A DNA stretch of 64,000 nt, from NCBI RefSeq assembly GCF_014898815.1, contig NW_026515549.1, positions 372,001 to 436,000 of the forward strand, written 5' to 3'. A program made the translations under genes and the position numbers. This document shows, one piece after another, positions 23,996-37,214 of the stretch. Every line of letters begins with the position of its first letter. Position 1 is the first letter of the stretch. Under the pieces are notes generated by a model that was not told the DNA's origin, ran no database searches, and was given only the letters and a program-made list of their open reading frames with translations. This DNA is from Panonychus citri. Lineage: Eukaryota; Arthropoda; Arachnida; Trombidiformes; Tetranychidae.

Positions 23996-26900
23996 ATGTC
24001 TTTTTTAGGTAAATTATTTGGTGGTGGGAAAAGCGATGGATCAACTAGCAAACAACAAGAGCAAAAGGTTACACATTCAACTCAATGTAATAGACCATCA
24101 AGTTCAAATAACAATGGAAACACAACTTCAAACAATAATAACAATAATCATCACCATCACCATCACTATCATTCACATCATAATCAACAAAATTTAAGTA
24201 ATAATAATCGTCATTTGAATAACAGTTTGATGAGTAACAACATTTTGGTTTCAAGTCCTAATCATGCTCATAACCAAAGCCGTAATCAAAGTAATATTGG
24301 TAACATTGGTGGACATGGAAATTTAAGCCAACACAATAATAATCGTAATGAAAATTCAATTAGTGGACGTAATCATCAGAGAAGATCCACTCGACATCGT
24401 CATTACCTTTCTAGGAATCATTTGCATGCTGCTGTTGCCAATGTATCGACATCACCATCTTCTTCATCAAATAATCTTCAACCAGTCAACTTGCCACCGA
24501 CAACATCGCACTCAACGTCCAATAATGCCAACAGTAGCCTTGGTAGTTCAACATCTACTGTCGGTTTGCCTGAGGGCTACGAGATGAGAATCGCACCCAA
24601 AGGTCAAGTTTACTTTTATCATGTCCCTTCATCCAAAAGCACTTGGCATGACCCTCGAGTTCCTCGAGAGCTTCTCTATCAAAATCTTGATTTAGACAAA
24701 TTGGTCGGTAAATTGCCCGATGGTTGGGAAGTGCGAACCATAACCTCAGGTGAACGTGAGCGACAATATTTTGTCGATCACAATAATAAAACAACTCAAT
24801 TTACTGACCCAAGACTCGTTGCCAATCCTGATATACTTAAGAAGATTCTAAGGTAAAAAAAAATTCTATGTTCTTTCACTTCCAACAAAGTCTTGTTCTT
24901 CTACCATCTTAATGGTTAATCTCTTCCCTCGTCTCTATCCTTTCATGATAGATTTTCTTTTCATCATGTTATCTTCCATTGAGATTCTCTAATTACTTTT
25001 TATCTATCAATTCTAAAATATCTCTACAAATCTTCATCCCTCTTTCAATCATATGCTACCTCATTTCATCCTCTCTCTCTCAGCAATTAATCACTCACAA
25101 TCTCAACAACTTCGTTACATATCTTAATAGAGAAAAAGTTTACATCACTTTTATAAATTTCGTTTTCGAATCCAATCAACAATCAGCATTGCGTCAACTT
25201 TATAAAGTGTTAACAATCATTAGAAAGAATCAATTTTTTCAATCTTTTCTCCCAAACTCATTCCGATTCCATCTGAATATTTTAAACAGTATAACCTTTG
25301 ACTTCATTACCAAAAGCAACTTATAATTTCCGAATTGATTCAATTAATTTTTACGATAATTTATTGATTTCTTATCATTTTACACTCCAATCATTCAAAA
25401 CGTTTAACTTGATCAAGGTCAAATATTGAAGAAATCAACTCAACATAAAGAGAAAACCATCACCGCAATGAGAACCATTGAAGTGACCTGACAGAATAGT
25501 GGGACTAAATTTTTATTCGGTCCCTTTCGGGGTGTGTTCTCCAACTTTTCTCATGTTTTCTTGCTTTTCTTCCCAATTTCCAACAAAATCCTATTTAAAC
25601 TCAACTTACAGTGAAAATAAGCTATTTCCAGTCGCGAATCCAAATCAATTTTAAGGTTAAATCAGTTTCTTAATTGTTCATCTAAATTATGTTATGATAA
25701 TGATACACTCGAGGCTATTATATTTTACCTTATCTTCACCTTATTAACACAATAACCAACCTTGAATCAACCTGAAATTTTGGTTAACACTTTCGATTCT
25801 CTTTAATCAATTCAATTTATTATGTGTATTTACCTTCTTACCCTCAACAATTAACTCCCTTGAGCCATTAAGTTTAATTTTCTCCATCTCATCTGTAAGT
25901 TCCTTGTTCCTTCCTCTACCTTGTCTTCCTTTTTCTCCAAATTTTCTTTGATTTTACTTCTTGGTTTCCTGATTCTTGGATTAACTGAGAGTGGATTTAG
26001 ATTTTTCTCTCTGACAATTATTTTCTATTCAAATTCATTGATTATTTGATCCTGTGATTCTCGATCCCCTCGACTTTTTATTCTTTGAATTTCAATCTAA
26101 TCGTTTTTCCAATACAATGTTAACTGAGTTTCTATTTTTTGATTCTTGTGATTCTAGAGAGCGTCCCAATCATTGTTATGCAAACATTGAAAAACCTTAT
26201 AAACACCATGGAGTTTTCGATGGAATTGACCTCCATTCGTTTCGAGAAAGTTGTAAAAAGAAAAATTTGGTCCAAAAAATGGCCGGACTTAGACAAGAGT
26301 TACAAGACTTACTCCCCCAAGCTGGACATTGTCGACTTGAAGTTTCCAGGAAAGACATTTTTGAAGATTCATATCGAGCCGTTATGAAAATGAAACCTAA
26401 AGATTTAAGGAAACGTTTAATTGTCAAGTTTAAAGGTGAAGAAGGACTAGATTATGGTGGCCTTGCACGGGAATGGTTATATTTATTGTCGCATGAAATG
26501 CTGAACCCACAATATGGACTTTTTCAGTATACACGAGAAGATGTATACACCTTACAAATTAATCGTGATTCCTCAATCAACCCGGTAAGATTTTTCCAAC
26601 TAATTTGCTCTAATTTCAGTTCCCTTACCCTTTTTTACTATCATCATGAATCATGATTTATTTCTCATTGATTGATTACTTCCTTCTTTCCAGGATCATT
26701 TGACTTATTTTCACTTTGTAGGTCGCATTATCGGAATGGCGGTTTTCCATGGGCATTATATTGACGGTGGATTTACTTTACCTTTTTACAAAATGCTTTT
26801 AAACAAATCTATCAATCTTGAAGATATTCGAGTTGTAGACCCAGAACTTTATCGAAGTCTCTGCTGGATGTTGTATGTTTATTTCCCTTTTATTGTATTT

Positions 26901-27695
26901 AAACTTCTATTGCTCATTTTGAATGATCTTTTTTCACTTTTCCAATTTTCAGAGAGAATAATTTAAGTGACGTACTGGACACAACTTTTAGTGTCGAACA
27001 TGATTCTTTTGGTCATTTGCAAGTGCATGAATTAAAACCTAATGGAAAGGACATCCCGGTGACGGAAGAAAATAAACGCGAATATGTTAAATTGTACGTT
27101 AATTATCGATTCAGACGAGGAATCGAACAACAGTTTCATGCATTACAAAAAGGTCTCAACGAACTTGTGCCCACAAGTTTACTCCAAGTATTCGATGAAA
27201 AAGAACTAGAGGTAATTAAGAAATATTAACAATCAACTATCATATTTGTTTCCTGATTATCTTCAATCATTATTTACTAATAATATTTGCATTTCATTTA
27301 TGGATTAGCTTGTTATCAGTGGTTTGGGAAACATTGATATCAATGATTGGAAATCAAATACTAGACTTAAACATTGTTTACCTGATACTCCGGTCGTTAA
27401 ATGGTTCTGGCAAGCAGTTGAATCATATTCGGAGGAAAGGAGAGCCCGTTTATTGCAATTTGTCACTGGAAGTAGTCGAGTGCCCTTACAAGGTTTCAAA
27501 GCTCTTCAAGGATCGACCGGAGCTTCGGGCCCAAGATTATTCACAATCCATTTAATAGAAGCGAGTACAGATAACCTCCCAAAAGCCCATACCTGTTTTA
27601 ATCGTATCGATCTACCTCCTTATGAAACTTATGACAAATTGTACGAAAAGTTGACTCAAGCAATAGAGGAAACCTGTGGATTTGCCGTTGAATAA
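23996..27695 (+). CDS. Smurf: SMURF-type HECT E3 ubiquitin ligase without a visible C2 domain
   Basis: Homologue of SMURF1/2 (fly Smurf/lack), which attaches ubiquitin to Smad and other signalling proteins and so restrains BMP/TGF-beta signalling. Exons 23996-24852, 26158-26584, 26694-26872, 26953-27211 and 27309-27695 are all in phase and give 702 aa. Residues 1-195 or so are an Asn/His/Ser-rich low-complexity region. Two WW domains follow (LPEGYEMR...STWHDPR and LPDGWEVR...TTQFTDPR), then a full HECT domain with the conserved LEVSRKDIFEDSYR start, GEEGLDYGGLAREW, and the catalytic Cys in KAHTCFNRIDLPP, ending in GFAVE. The N-terminal C2 domain and first WW domain of usual SMURFs are absent; the open frame begins MSFLGKLFGGGKS. 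They may lie in a distant upstream exon. Intron 1 is 1.3 kb and T-rich; the others are 80-110 bp. The HECT part matches SMURF2 very closely. Confidence 0.93.
24853..26157 (+). other. SMURF intron 1
   Basis: Pyrimidine-rich intron between the WW-domain exon and the HECT exons. It contains only chance ORFs. In usual SMURFs the WW2-HECT linker is short, so nothing appears to be missing here. Confidence 0.6.
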
Positions 27696-28783
27696 AAATT
27701 GGTCCATTTTTTTGCCACAATCTCGACGAAATGGGACAAAATTTACCCTTGCAAAGCAAAAATATGCCGATAATCAAATCGCTAATTATCAATTGTCGCC
27801 AAACTCAATATCTTTTATTCATATAATATGCCTTCTGTTGTGACTGCCTTGAAAATTGCATTTCTCATTTATTTCTCAGGTTATTATCTCTTAAGAACTG
27901 AGATTTATCATCATCATCATCAAGACTGGTGCCTGTTGCATTCTAAAAATTATTATCATCATCCAACTAATCTTATAATCATCATCACTCATGTTAATCC
28001 ATAAAACATCATTATAGTGGTTCCAACATAATATTACATCAAAAACTTCAACTTTGCTATGAAAAAAAGAAGTTGAGTTTCATCCTAATCTCCTCTGCAT
28101 CTTCCTACCTTTTCCTGTTCTGCTAACTAACTCACTTAAAATTCTTGACTCACTAAACTCATGACTTATCCGTAAGACTAAAAGAAAACAAAAATCTGTG
28201 ATGTATCATGATGATTTTATCATTTGAATTATTATCATTAATGTTCTGGTTGTTATAGTAAATCTAAAAACGTAAACAAACAAATTCACCTGAAGATGAT
28301 ACTTCAGGTCTCTCCCACTCTCATCCCGAGTTATATCTTGAAAAGTATTACATCTCCCCCTCCCTCCCTCTCTCTCTCTCTGTCCAATTATTTGTACTGA
28401 TTATCACCTCTTTTCCTCTTCATGTTGAAACTTCATTTATAATTGTTCATAAACATCTCAATTGTAATTACAAAGTAATCTTAATTTTGGCGAAGCTGAA
28501 ACAAAAACTGATTAATTGAATGTTTCTCAGCATCAACCAATATCAAATGATCAATAATTCAAAACAATTGATCCTCAATCAATATAAATTACCAATGGTT
28601 ACCATGGATTCTACTTTTTAAATTACAAACAAATAAATCACCTCAAGTAAATTACTGATTCTATTGTAAAATTTAATTTTCATTTATATAATCACTATAT
28701 AATTAGTAGCTTATTATTAGTTTACTTTACTAGTTACTATTAATGATCGCTGATTACAATTAACTGTTTTCTTTGGTGAGTAA
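27696..28783. other. SMURF 3' region and IFT52 upstream region
   Basis: AT-rich, with ATC-triplet runs (about 27910-27985) and a short TC repeat (about 28360-28381). It presumably contains the SMURF 3' untranslated region and the IFT52 promoter. No gene recognised. Confidence 0.45.
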
Positions 28784-30257
28784 ATGACAATCACAATGAT
28801 GGATAAAGACAATTTGGTGACAATTATATTTGATTGTTCAAAGAACAATTTATTTACACCTCAACAAGGATTCAAAGTGTTGACAAGAAGATTTAAAACT
28901 TCAGGTTATAAAGTAATCAGGTGAGTAATTAGTTATCATGATTAAGAATTAAATTAATTTCTAATTGTTGATAAATAGTAACAAAGATGAAATTTCAAGT
29001 GATACATTGAATCAAGCCTCGATTTTCGTCATATCTACTCCAAAGGAAAAATATTCAGATCTTCAGGTAATCAGTTAATCACCAATTATGACTTTTAATT
29101 GTCCATAAAATATTAACTATTAATTGCAATTGAAGATTAATCATCTGAAAAAATATATTTCCAATGGTGGGAAACTTTGGTTAATGATGAATGAAGGAGG
29201 CGATCGGAGGCAATCATCAAATGTTAATTTAATCTTGGAAAACACTGGAATAACAATTAACAATGGTAACAATTAATTTCCTCTTTCCGAGTGGTTAAAG
29301 TGTCTAATTGTTACAATTAAAATCTTTTCCACAGATACTGTTGTTCGTAATTCATATTTTAAATATCTCCATCCAAAAGAAGCCTTAATCACCAATGGAA
29401 TCCTTAATCGTGGTATATTAACTGTCGCAGGGAAATTGAAAAATTTAACTGAATCAAAAGGATCAAGTTTACAATCAATTAATTATGTTTATCCTTTCGG
29501 TGCGAGTTTGAATGTAATTAAACCAGGAATCGGGGTTCTATCAACTGGATCAGTTTGTTTTCCGCTCAATCGGCCAACGATTGCTTTTTATACCGATCAA
29601 TTATCGGGTGGTAAGTTAATTGTCACCGGATCATCACAAATGTTTACCGATAGTTACATTGAGAAAGAAGATAATTCATTGATTAAAGACATTATTTTGG
29701 AATTCTTGCTGGAGGCCATTTTTCCGATCGATACAATCGATGCCGAAGATCCGGAAGTCAGTGATTACCATACGGTTCCTGATATCGCTTCACTTGCTGA
29801 GGAGCCGCTTTCGTGTCTACAGGAAACGGAAGATGCTCCTTCGGACTACACGAAGCTTTTCACTCAACAAATCTACGAAATTGATAACACTTTGTTGGCC
29901 AAAGTGATCGCCGCTTATAAGGATTTCCATATGGAAAAAGAGGTTCTAAAGTTAATTAAACCTCAGTTCGACTCACCATTACCTAACCTCGAACCTGCAG
30001 TTTTCTCTCCTAACTTTCGTTGTCACCCGAAGCCTAATCTTGAGCTGTTTGACCTCGACCAGGCCTTTAGTTCAATTCCAGCTCGATTAGCTCAAATTGT
30101 GAATAAATGTACCGATGATGATATCGATTATTATATCAAAGAGTGCGCTATGGTTCTTGGTCTATCCGGTTCTGAGAAAATGAACTCGAAACAAATTTTG
30201 GAAAAAATTTTCAACAAAATTGTTCTTTACAAGAAAGTGAACATTGACAAAGACTAA
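28784..30257 (+). CDS. IFT52: Intraflagellar transport protein IFT52
   Basis: Core subunit of the IFT-B complex that moves cargo into cilia. In arthropods cilia occur mainly in sensory neurons and sperm. Exons 28784-28920, 28979-29066, 29136-29265 and 29335-30257 are in phase and give 425 aa; the vertebrate protein has about 437. An in-frame stop lies directly before the first ATG. Two further in-frame ATGs follow four and five codons later, so the exact start is uncertain. Family signatures: YISNGGKLWLMMNEGG, the HPKEAL block, YVYPFGASLNVIKP, VLSTGSVCFPLNRP, GGKLIVTGSSQMF, DAEDPEVSDY, PQFDSPLPNLEPAVF and LELFDLDQAFSS. The C-terminal region, needed for binding other IFT-B subunits, is present. 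The gene is convergent with the beta-glucuronidase gene; the stop codons are 120 bp apart. Confidence 0.95.
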
Positions 30258-30376
30258 TCAACAATCAACAATTAGCACCAACAATCAAAATTATTTACGA
30301 GTTTTGTTAATCAAAGTGTCTTTTGGTAAAAAAATTGTTTACAATTTGAACTTTTTCATTGATCAAAATTTGTTTT

Positions 30377-32586
30377 TTAAATGGAAAAAAGTTTCTTATC
30401 TTGAATTAGCCCTTCGAAGTCGTTGGACATTTTGCTCAACGTATTTGGACAGTAAACAGCATGATCGTTAATTGTCGCATTGTGGATATTCAGGTATCGA
30501 CATCGAAGCAATTTAGCTGAAGCCTTTGGTTGACGTTCTCTCGTGAAAATACCTTTCCGGTTACCATAAATTCTCGTTGTACCTAAAGATTGATTTGAAA
30601 CTTTAATATTGTTCTAAGAATTGTTGATAAGTTCATTAATCACCTTGAGCCGTCATGAAATCGGCAAAGTTCCATATCATTTCTCCTACGAAAAAACCGT
30701 CAGCTCGAAGTTGATCAAACCCTTCGAACCATTCCATTAGCATCTCTGTTTGATAATCTTCTGAAAACATATAAGCTGGACTCTGATTTAGGTGAAGAAA
30801 GGGTTAATTGTGGCGCAAAGAAATTGATTAATTGTACTCACTGAATGTATTCCTGGAATCGTATCGGCTCCATATTCACTCACGAGGATTGGTTTTGTAC
30901 GCTTTATACCAACGTCTAAACTCATTGATCAAGTGAGGTTTGACTACTTCGAGTGCACCACAATCGTTGTACCATGAAAAGTATCGGTTAATCATGAGAA
31001 AGTCCAAATATTGAGCCATCTTTTCACCAGTTAATTGCATCGAAATAGCCGCTGAAATCGGTCTACTAGTATCCATTGACTTTACATGTGCAGCTACTTT
31101 TTTGAAATAATCATCGGCCGCTGGTAAATTTGAACTCGGCTCATTAGCGATTGACCAAACAACAACTGATGGTCGGTGGTAGTCACGAGCAATCAATTCA
31201 GTTAACGATTGAATGTGTAGACCCAATTTAACGTCATCGAAAGAGGTCAAACCAACCGCCGGACATTCATCGACCACAACAATACCTGAGAATCAGCTAA
31301 ATCCATAATCTCTTCCGAATAAGGATAATGTGACGTTCTAAATGAATTAGCGCCAATCCATCGGATTAAATTGAAATCCTTGACATTTAACACTTGATCT
31401 AAGCCTCGGCCACGAATCTAATCAGTTAATTAAATCAAATCAATCTCCAGCAATTGAATCAATCAAATAAATCACTTACATTACTATCTTCATGTCTACC
31501 AAATCCAGTAAAGTAAAATGGTTTCCCGTTTATCAAAAACTGTCTCTCATTAATTTGAATCTTCCTGAAACCAACTTTAAATTCATATTGATCAACTAAT
31601 CTCTTATTAGTGTCGATTAATTCAAAGATTATCTTATACAGATAAGCTGGATTAGGATCCATAAGGTAAGGCCACCACGGGTGAACATTGGCAATTGACA
31701 ATCGAGCCGAAGCCAAACCAATGTTAACCTTAACGATTGTATCATCAGCATCTTGAACTGATGCTCGAACGATATAATCATCGACCGAAGCTCCTTCGGC
31801 CAGATGAAGTGTTAACGAATAATCAATTGAACCAGTTAAATCATCCAACGAAAGGTCAGTTAAAACATTGGCCTTTTCGATGAAAGTAGAAGGGACCGAA
31901 TAGAGGTGGACACTTCGATGGATTCCGGCATAGTTGAAGAAATCAAAGCTCGGTGTGAAAATGTAGAAATTTTCGGGATAATCGGTATTATTTTTCCACT
32001 CAACTTTCCCCGGTGGGACAGTGTGGTCACTGAGTGTATTGTTGACAGCGACCGTTAATCTGTTCACCTTTTTACCCGTTAAATTGGCAGTAATCAAAGT
32101 CTCGAATGGTAAATGTCCACCGATATGTTGAGTCACCTCAACACCATTAATCCAAACAACGGCCGCATAATTGACGGATGAGAATCTCAAAATGACCTGA
32201 CGATCATAGTTCAACCAAGAAGGATCCACAAAGAACTCAGTGTCGTACCAAGCCCAACCGATAAAATCTCGAATAGTTTTCTCTTGGGTAATATCATTGT
32301 AACTCGACGGAACTGGCATCGGAATCACTGATCCAGTCTGAATTAAGGTCAGTCGTTAATCAAGAAGATTGAGAAAATCTTAATTGTAACTTACCTTTGA
32401 GAGAGAGGACGCAAACCATTTCTCTCGAAATCCTTTGTCCACGTCGTCGATTGGTGAGATTCTGAAGTTCCAAATTCCATCTAAAGTTCGAGTAAATCGA
32501 GTTAAACTATCCTTCGGGTAGAGAGTCGATTCAACTGTAGAAATATAAACAATTAAGAGAATCAAATTAATTAGTTGATGTTTCAT
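30377..32586 (-). CDS. GUSB: Beta-glucuronidase (GH2), two frame breaks
   Basis: Lysosomal beta-glucuronidase, which removes glucuronic acid from glycosaminoglycans. Exons (minus strand): 32586-32395, 32337-31480, 31417-30842, 30782-30644 and 30582-30377. The sum is 1971 bases, 656 residues if the frame is conserved; human GUSB has 651. Signal peptide, sugar-binding domain (MPVPSSYND, FFNYAGIHRSVHLY), linker (WWPYLMDPNPAYLY) and TIM barrel with acid/base Glu in WSIANEP and nucleophile Glu in SEYGADT are all readable. In exon 3, however, one base is missing at about 31285 (before IVVVDECP), and one base too many or two too few lie in the tttt run at 30893-30896 (before KPILVSEYG). Read literally, the protein stops soon after the first break. 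Both lie at short mononucleotide runs, so assembly error is as likely as recent inactivation. The 3' exons are otherwise well conserved (FVGEMIWNFADFMTAQ, GIFTRERQPK). Confidence 0.88.
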
Positions 32587-33961
32587 CTTGACACGACAAA
32601 AGCTCAATTGAAATGGAGAGTTTTTTTGCTCGTTCCAATGTTGATTATCTTTGTTGATTAACTTAATTGTCAACAAGAGACAAAGGAAATAACTAATTGA
32701 CTGATCAAACAAACGATAACTTAATCAACAGGAAGAAAATCCCTATTGACAATCAACAATTAGTAACGATTGTGAAAAAAATTTGATTATCGTCATCATA
32801 AACCCGAGTGATAATCGTTAATTACGAATCAAATTAATTATAATAATGTTCAAAGGTTAAATTGGTGGCTGATTAACATGTAATCATTTGCTAATTAAAT
32901 CTAATAATTTTTTAATTGTATCTGTTTTACATTTGTATCAACCTTTAAAACGTCAGCAATTTGACAATTAGTTAATTATGATAATTCTAATGATTTGATT
33001 GTGTGTATTTCCTACAATTAAATGTGACTAGTCTAATGACAATCTAAACGGGATAATTAAACTTTCCTAATCATAACAATTAACTAATCATTTACCGTTA
33101 TTCCGATTATCAGATTAATTGAACAAAAACAAAGAGACATTGAAAGTTAATCAGTGTAAATAACAAAAAGATTTTAATTGTTGTGTTTTAAACAGTTGAT
33201 TTTTTTGTAAACATTTTCATTTCTCAATTAGATTAATACAATTAGATCGTTAATTAATTGATTGAATTAATTAATCGTAGATACCAAAGGTTGTCAAAAT
33301 AGTAGTTGAAAAATGTTATGATAACATGAAGAGATGAAGATGGCAAGAGGAAGATTAAAATTGATTTGGTTTTGTGTCTTAATTGTTCACAATTAATGAT
33401 ATATATTTATATTATATTGGTAATCAATTAATTAACTGGATGGTGGACAATTGGACGATAGGAAGAGGTGAGGCAATTGTTGGTAAATAATAATTATTAC
33501 AATTAAGAAGAGATAATCAAATGATCATTAGAATTGAGAAGTGAGGCTTCAGTGGTGAAGAAGAAACAAAAAAGTTGATGACAATTAAAAGATGATTAAA
33601 TTGTTTGTGATTAAGGTGCATCTTGCAGAGTGAATCAAGTGAATGATTGGCAAACAATGATCAACGATAATTAATTAATTAATTAATAGCAAAAGCTCAA
33701 TAGTGAGCAGAAAAAGAAACAATAAAATAGATTAACTTTTTTTCGAGTCCGATTTTTTTTTTATATGTATAAAGATTGGATTTTGAATTAGATCAAAATC
33801 TTTGTTGTGTTGATAAAATTAATTAATTGTATTAATTAGAAGGAACGGGGCAATCGGCGATTGTTTAATTAAAATGTATAACAATTAATTGAGTTGAGAA
33901 AATGATCAAGTTGATTTAATTGTTGTGCTGATCAATTTGTTTTTCTGGTTTCATATCAAAC
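32587..33961. other. Intergenic region between GUSB and EGR
   Basis: AT-rich, holding the promoter side of the beta-glucuronidase gene (transcribed leftward) and the 3' end of EGR (also leftward). It contains a short TTAA repeat at 33669-33687 and many AATTGTT-type words. No gene recognised. Confidence 0.45.
33669..33687. repeat. (TTAA)n microsatellite
   Basis: Nineteen bases of perfect TTAA repeat inside AT-rich intergenic DNA. Confidence 0.7.
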
Positions 33962-36900
33962 TTATTGTTGCGTTTGTTGGTGTTGTTGTTGAATTAAAAG
34001 GTGCTGTTGTTGTTGTTGGTGTTGGGGCTGGGGTTGGGGTTGTTGATGGTGATAATGTTGTTGGTGCTGATGGTGTTGGTGATGCTGATGATATTGTTGT
34101 TGTTGTTGTTGCTGCTGCTGCTGCTGCTGTTGTTGTTGATGATGTTGTTGTTGTTGGTGATCGTGTTGCTGTTGGTGTTGGTGTTGGATTGTTATTTGTT
34201 GGTGATGACCTAAGTTTGATATCGTTACTGTTGATGAGGAGGATGATGTAGCGGTGGCAGTGGTCGTTGGTGTTGAAGTTGTTGCTGTTGAGGATGTGGA
34301 AGCTGCTGATGCTGCCGCTGCCGCCGCTGCTGCTGCTGCTCTTGCAGCGCGAGAATTGGAGTGACCTCTTGATTCCCGTTTTACCTTTTGTTTTAAATGT
34401 ACTTTTGCATGGCGTTTCTTTTCATCTGATCGAGCAAATTTACGGCCACAAAGGTCACAACTGAATGGCTTTTCACCGGTATGTGTACGAACATGAGTTG
34501 TCAAATGATCAGAACGAGAAAATGATCTCATACAAATGCGACATTGAAACGGCTTCTGGCCTGTGTGAATACGAATGTGTCTTGTAAGCTCATCTGAGCG
34601 AGAAAATCGACGATCACAAGTTTTAACTGGACAAGCATAAGGTCGCTCATGAACGGGAGTTTTACTTGGTCTATTGGGATATTTACGTGGCTTAACTGGC
34701 ATCAATTTGATCGGAACTGGACTCGATTGATAAGCTTGGCTTAAAATTTCGTGACCTTTTGATGTGGCCTGATTGTATTCTGCTAAATTAGGTTCAGTTG
34801 TTGTTGTCTCACTTGTTGTGGCCGTGGACGAGGTCGTTCGAGTCGATCCCGCTGATGATGATCGAGCCAAATTGTCAATTTGATTACTTGTACTATTATT
34901 ATTACTATTTGATCTGGATGAGGTTAATGATGAATTAGTTAATACGGTTGTTGATGAGGATGAAGATGATGTTGTATACAAAGGATTGGTTCCTAATGAA
35001 TTATTACCCGTAATTGTTGATGATGATGAAGGTGAAGATAAACTGAGTGATGTAACATAACCACCGCTTTCTTGGTGTAAAACTTTAGGAATTATATTCG
35101 AAGTCGATCCACTCCCACCCCCTGAAGATGAATGAAGATGATGAATTGGCGATGCTGAGGTAAGTGTTTGATACTCTGTCAATGAAGATGAAGGCGGTGA
35201 TGTTGTCCCACCCGAAGTAATTACAGTGGGAGCAACTACCACGGCAGTGGCAGTTGCACTTGGAAAAGTTGACCATTGGTATTTAGTTAAGTGTTGACCG
35301 GTCAAGTCTGAACTGGAAGCCGTTAAACGAGCAAAAATATCATCATTAGTTAACAAACTGTTGCTATTGTTTGAACTAATTAAGTTACTAGGATTGTTGG
35401 TGTTACTTGATTGAGAGCTGGCCTCAAGGGAGGTACCACCAAGATCGGTGACACTGGCGGGTGAATTTGTATATTCTGGTTTTACCGTAAACCCATCGGC
35501 AAAGGAAGAGCTTGAAAATGAGCTTAAAAGTTCAGTTGAATAGGAAGCATCAGATGACCCACCCTGAGCATCCGATGAGCTTAAATCATAGTGTGAATGT
35601 TGATGATGACCATGGTGACCATGGGGCTGATGAAGAGACTGAAGATGACCACTAGTTGATAGTGATGAGATATTGGTAAGCAATTGGTGACTCGAATGGT
35701 GATGTTGTTGTTGTTGTTGTTGCTGTTGATGATGATGATGGCTTTGATGAAGAAGATGAACTGATGAAGGATGAGAGAGATGATGTGATTGTGGATGATG
35801 AGAGAGATGAGGTTGAGGGGAAATCGTTCCAGTGACCATGCACAAACTTGGATTAAGAGTTGAACACAATTGAGTTGATTGTCCAGATACTGATGTGGTT
35901 GTTGTCGTTAATCCACTGGAATATTGACCTCCTGTTGAGTTAATTCAAATGGAAACAATTAAAACTCTATGAAAATGATCAATTTGATTTTCATCAATAA
36001 TTGTGATCAACTTATTTTCGTAAGTTGCATATGAACGTCAAGAGATGTCGTTAGTTTAGTTTAATTGGAAATTTACTTTTTCATCTCATTTTGTTAATTG
36101 TTGATACTCCAAGTTGATTGGGAGTAAATTAACTTACCTAATTGTTGTAGTTGTGATGCTGGAACTAAATTAATTATTGGAGAGTATAATGGTTTTTCTT
36201 GGATTAACCAAGATGGGGTTGAAACGGTTGATGCTGATGAAGTTGATTGTTGTTGATTTGTTTCTGTTTCCGTTAAATAAATTGATCCAGTTGTGCGATC
36301 TGAGTAATTAAGTCGATCATTACCTTCTTGGCGACCTGATGGACTATTGTACATGCTATCATCGGCTTCGCTTTTGTCCTGGATCGATCCAAGGGCTTCG
36401 GCTAAAATTCAAATTGAGAAGAGACGAAAAATCAACAATTAGAACAAGAAATCAATACTTTAACTTGATTGTTACAATTTTAGACATTTTCAATCAATCA
36501 ATGTCCCTTTTAATTGCCAGAACTGTAATACTTTGTTAACTAAACATTAAAATCAATTAAGTTCATCAAAATGAATTTAAATTTAAATTTCAACCAAATT
36601 TATCAGTCGATGAGCAAATGAAACTTTAATTAAAACCGTTTACTAATTATAATTAGAGACAAAATTCAAATGAAACCATTGATTGAATTAAACGCAAATC
36701 AAGAGACAAATTGTTGATCAATGTTTAATTAATCAACTTTAACAATTTGTGGTTGTTTGATTATTCAATTTGGATCAACAATTACCTATCAACCTATCAA
36801 ATGACAACAATTAAAAAGAAAAACTTTTCATTGATTGACAATAAAGTGTTTGAATTAAACACCATCATGATAATCAACAATCAAGAAAAGTTTCACTTTC

Positions 36901-37168
36901 TTGATAACAATTCATCTTGTGTAAGATTAAGTGACAATTAAAAGATTAATAACCATTTTGTTTACAGTAATTAGCATGAAAATATTTAACTTTAACACTA
37001 ATCAATTTAAATTGTTGCCTCCTTGATGTTTTGATTACTAAATTGCTTAGGTAAGCTGAAAATACTAAGTTATCAACATAATCTGGTTGGTTCATGGTTA
37101 AAGTTAAATTGTTGTTGTTTCATTATCTAAACAGTTGTTAATAAGATGGATTAGATTCTTGGGAGTGA

Positions 37169-37214
<46 letters not shown>

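Noticed and set aside
24979..25326. 115-codon ORF in SMURF intron 1
   Set aside because: T-rich intron sequence. Hydrophobic runs are expected from composition, and splice phases of the flanking exons need no extra exon.
33925..34464. Plus-strand ORFs rich in Val, Leu and Met
   Set aside because: They are antisense readings of the EGR poly-Gln/His/Ala tract and zinc-finger exon.
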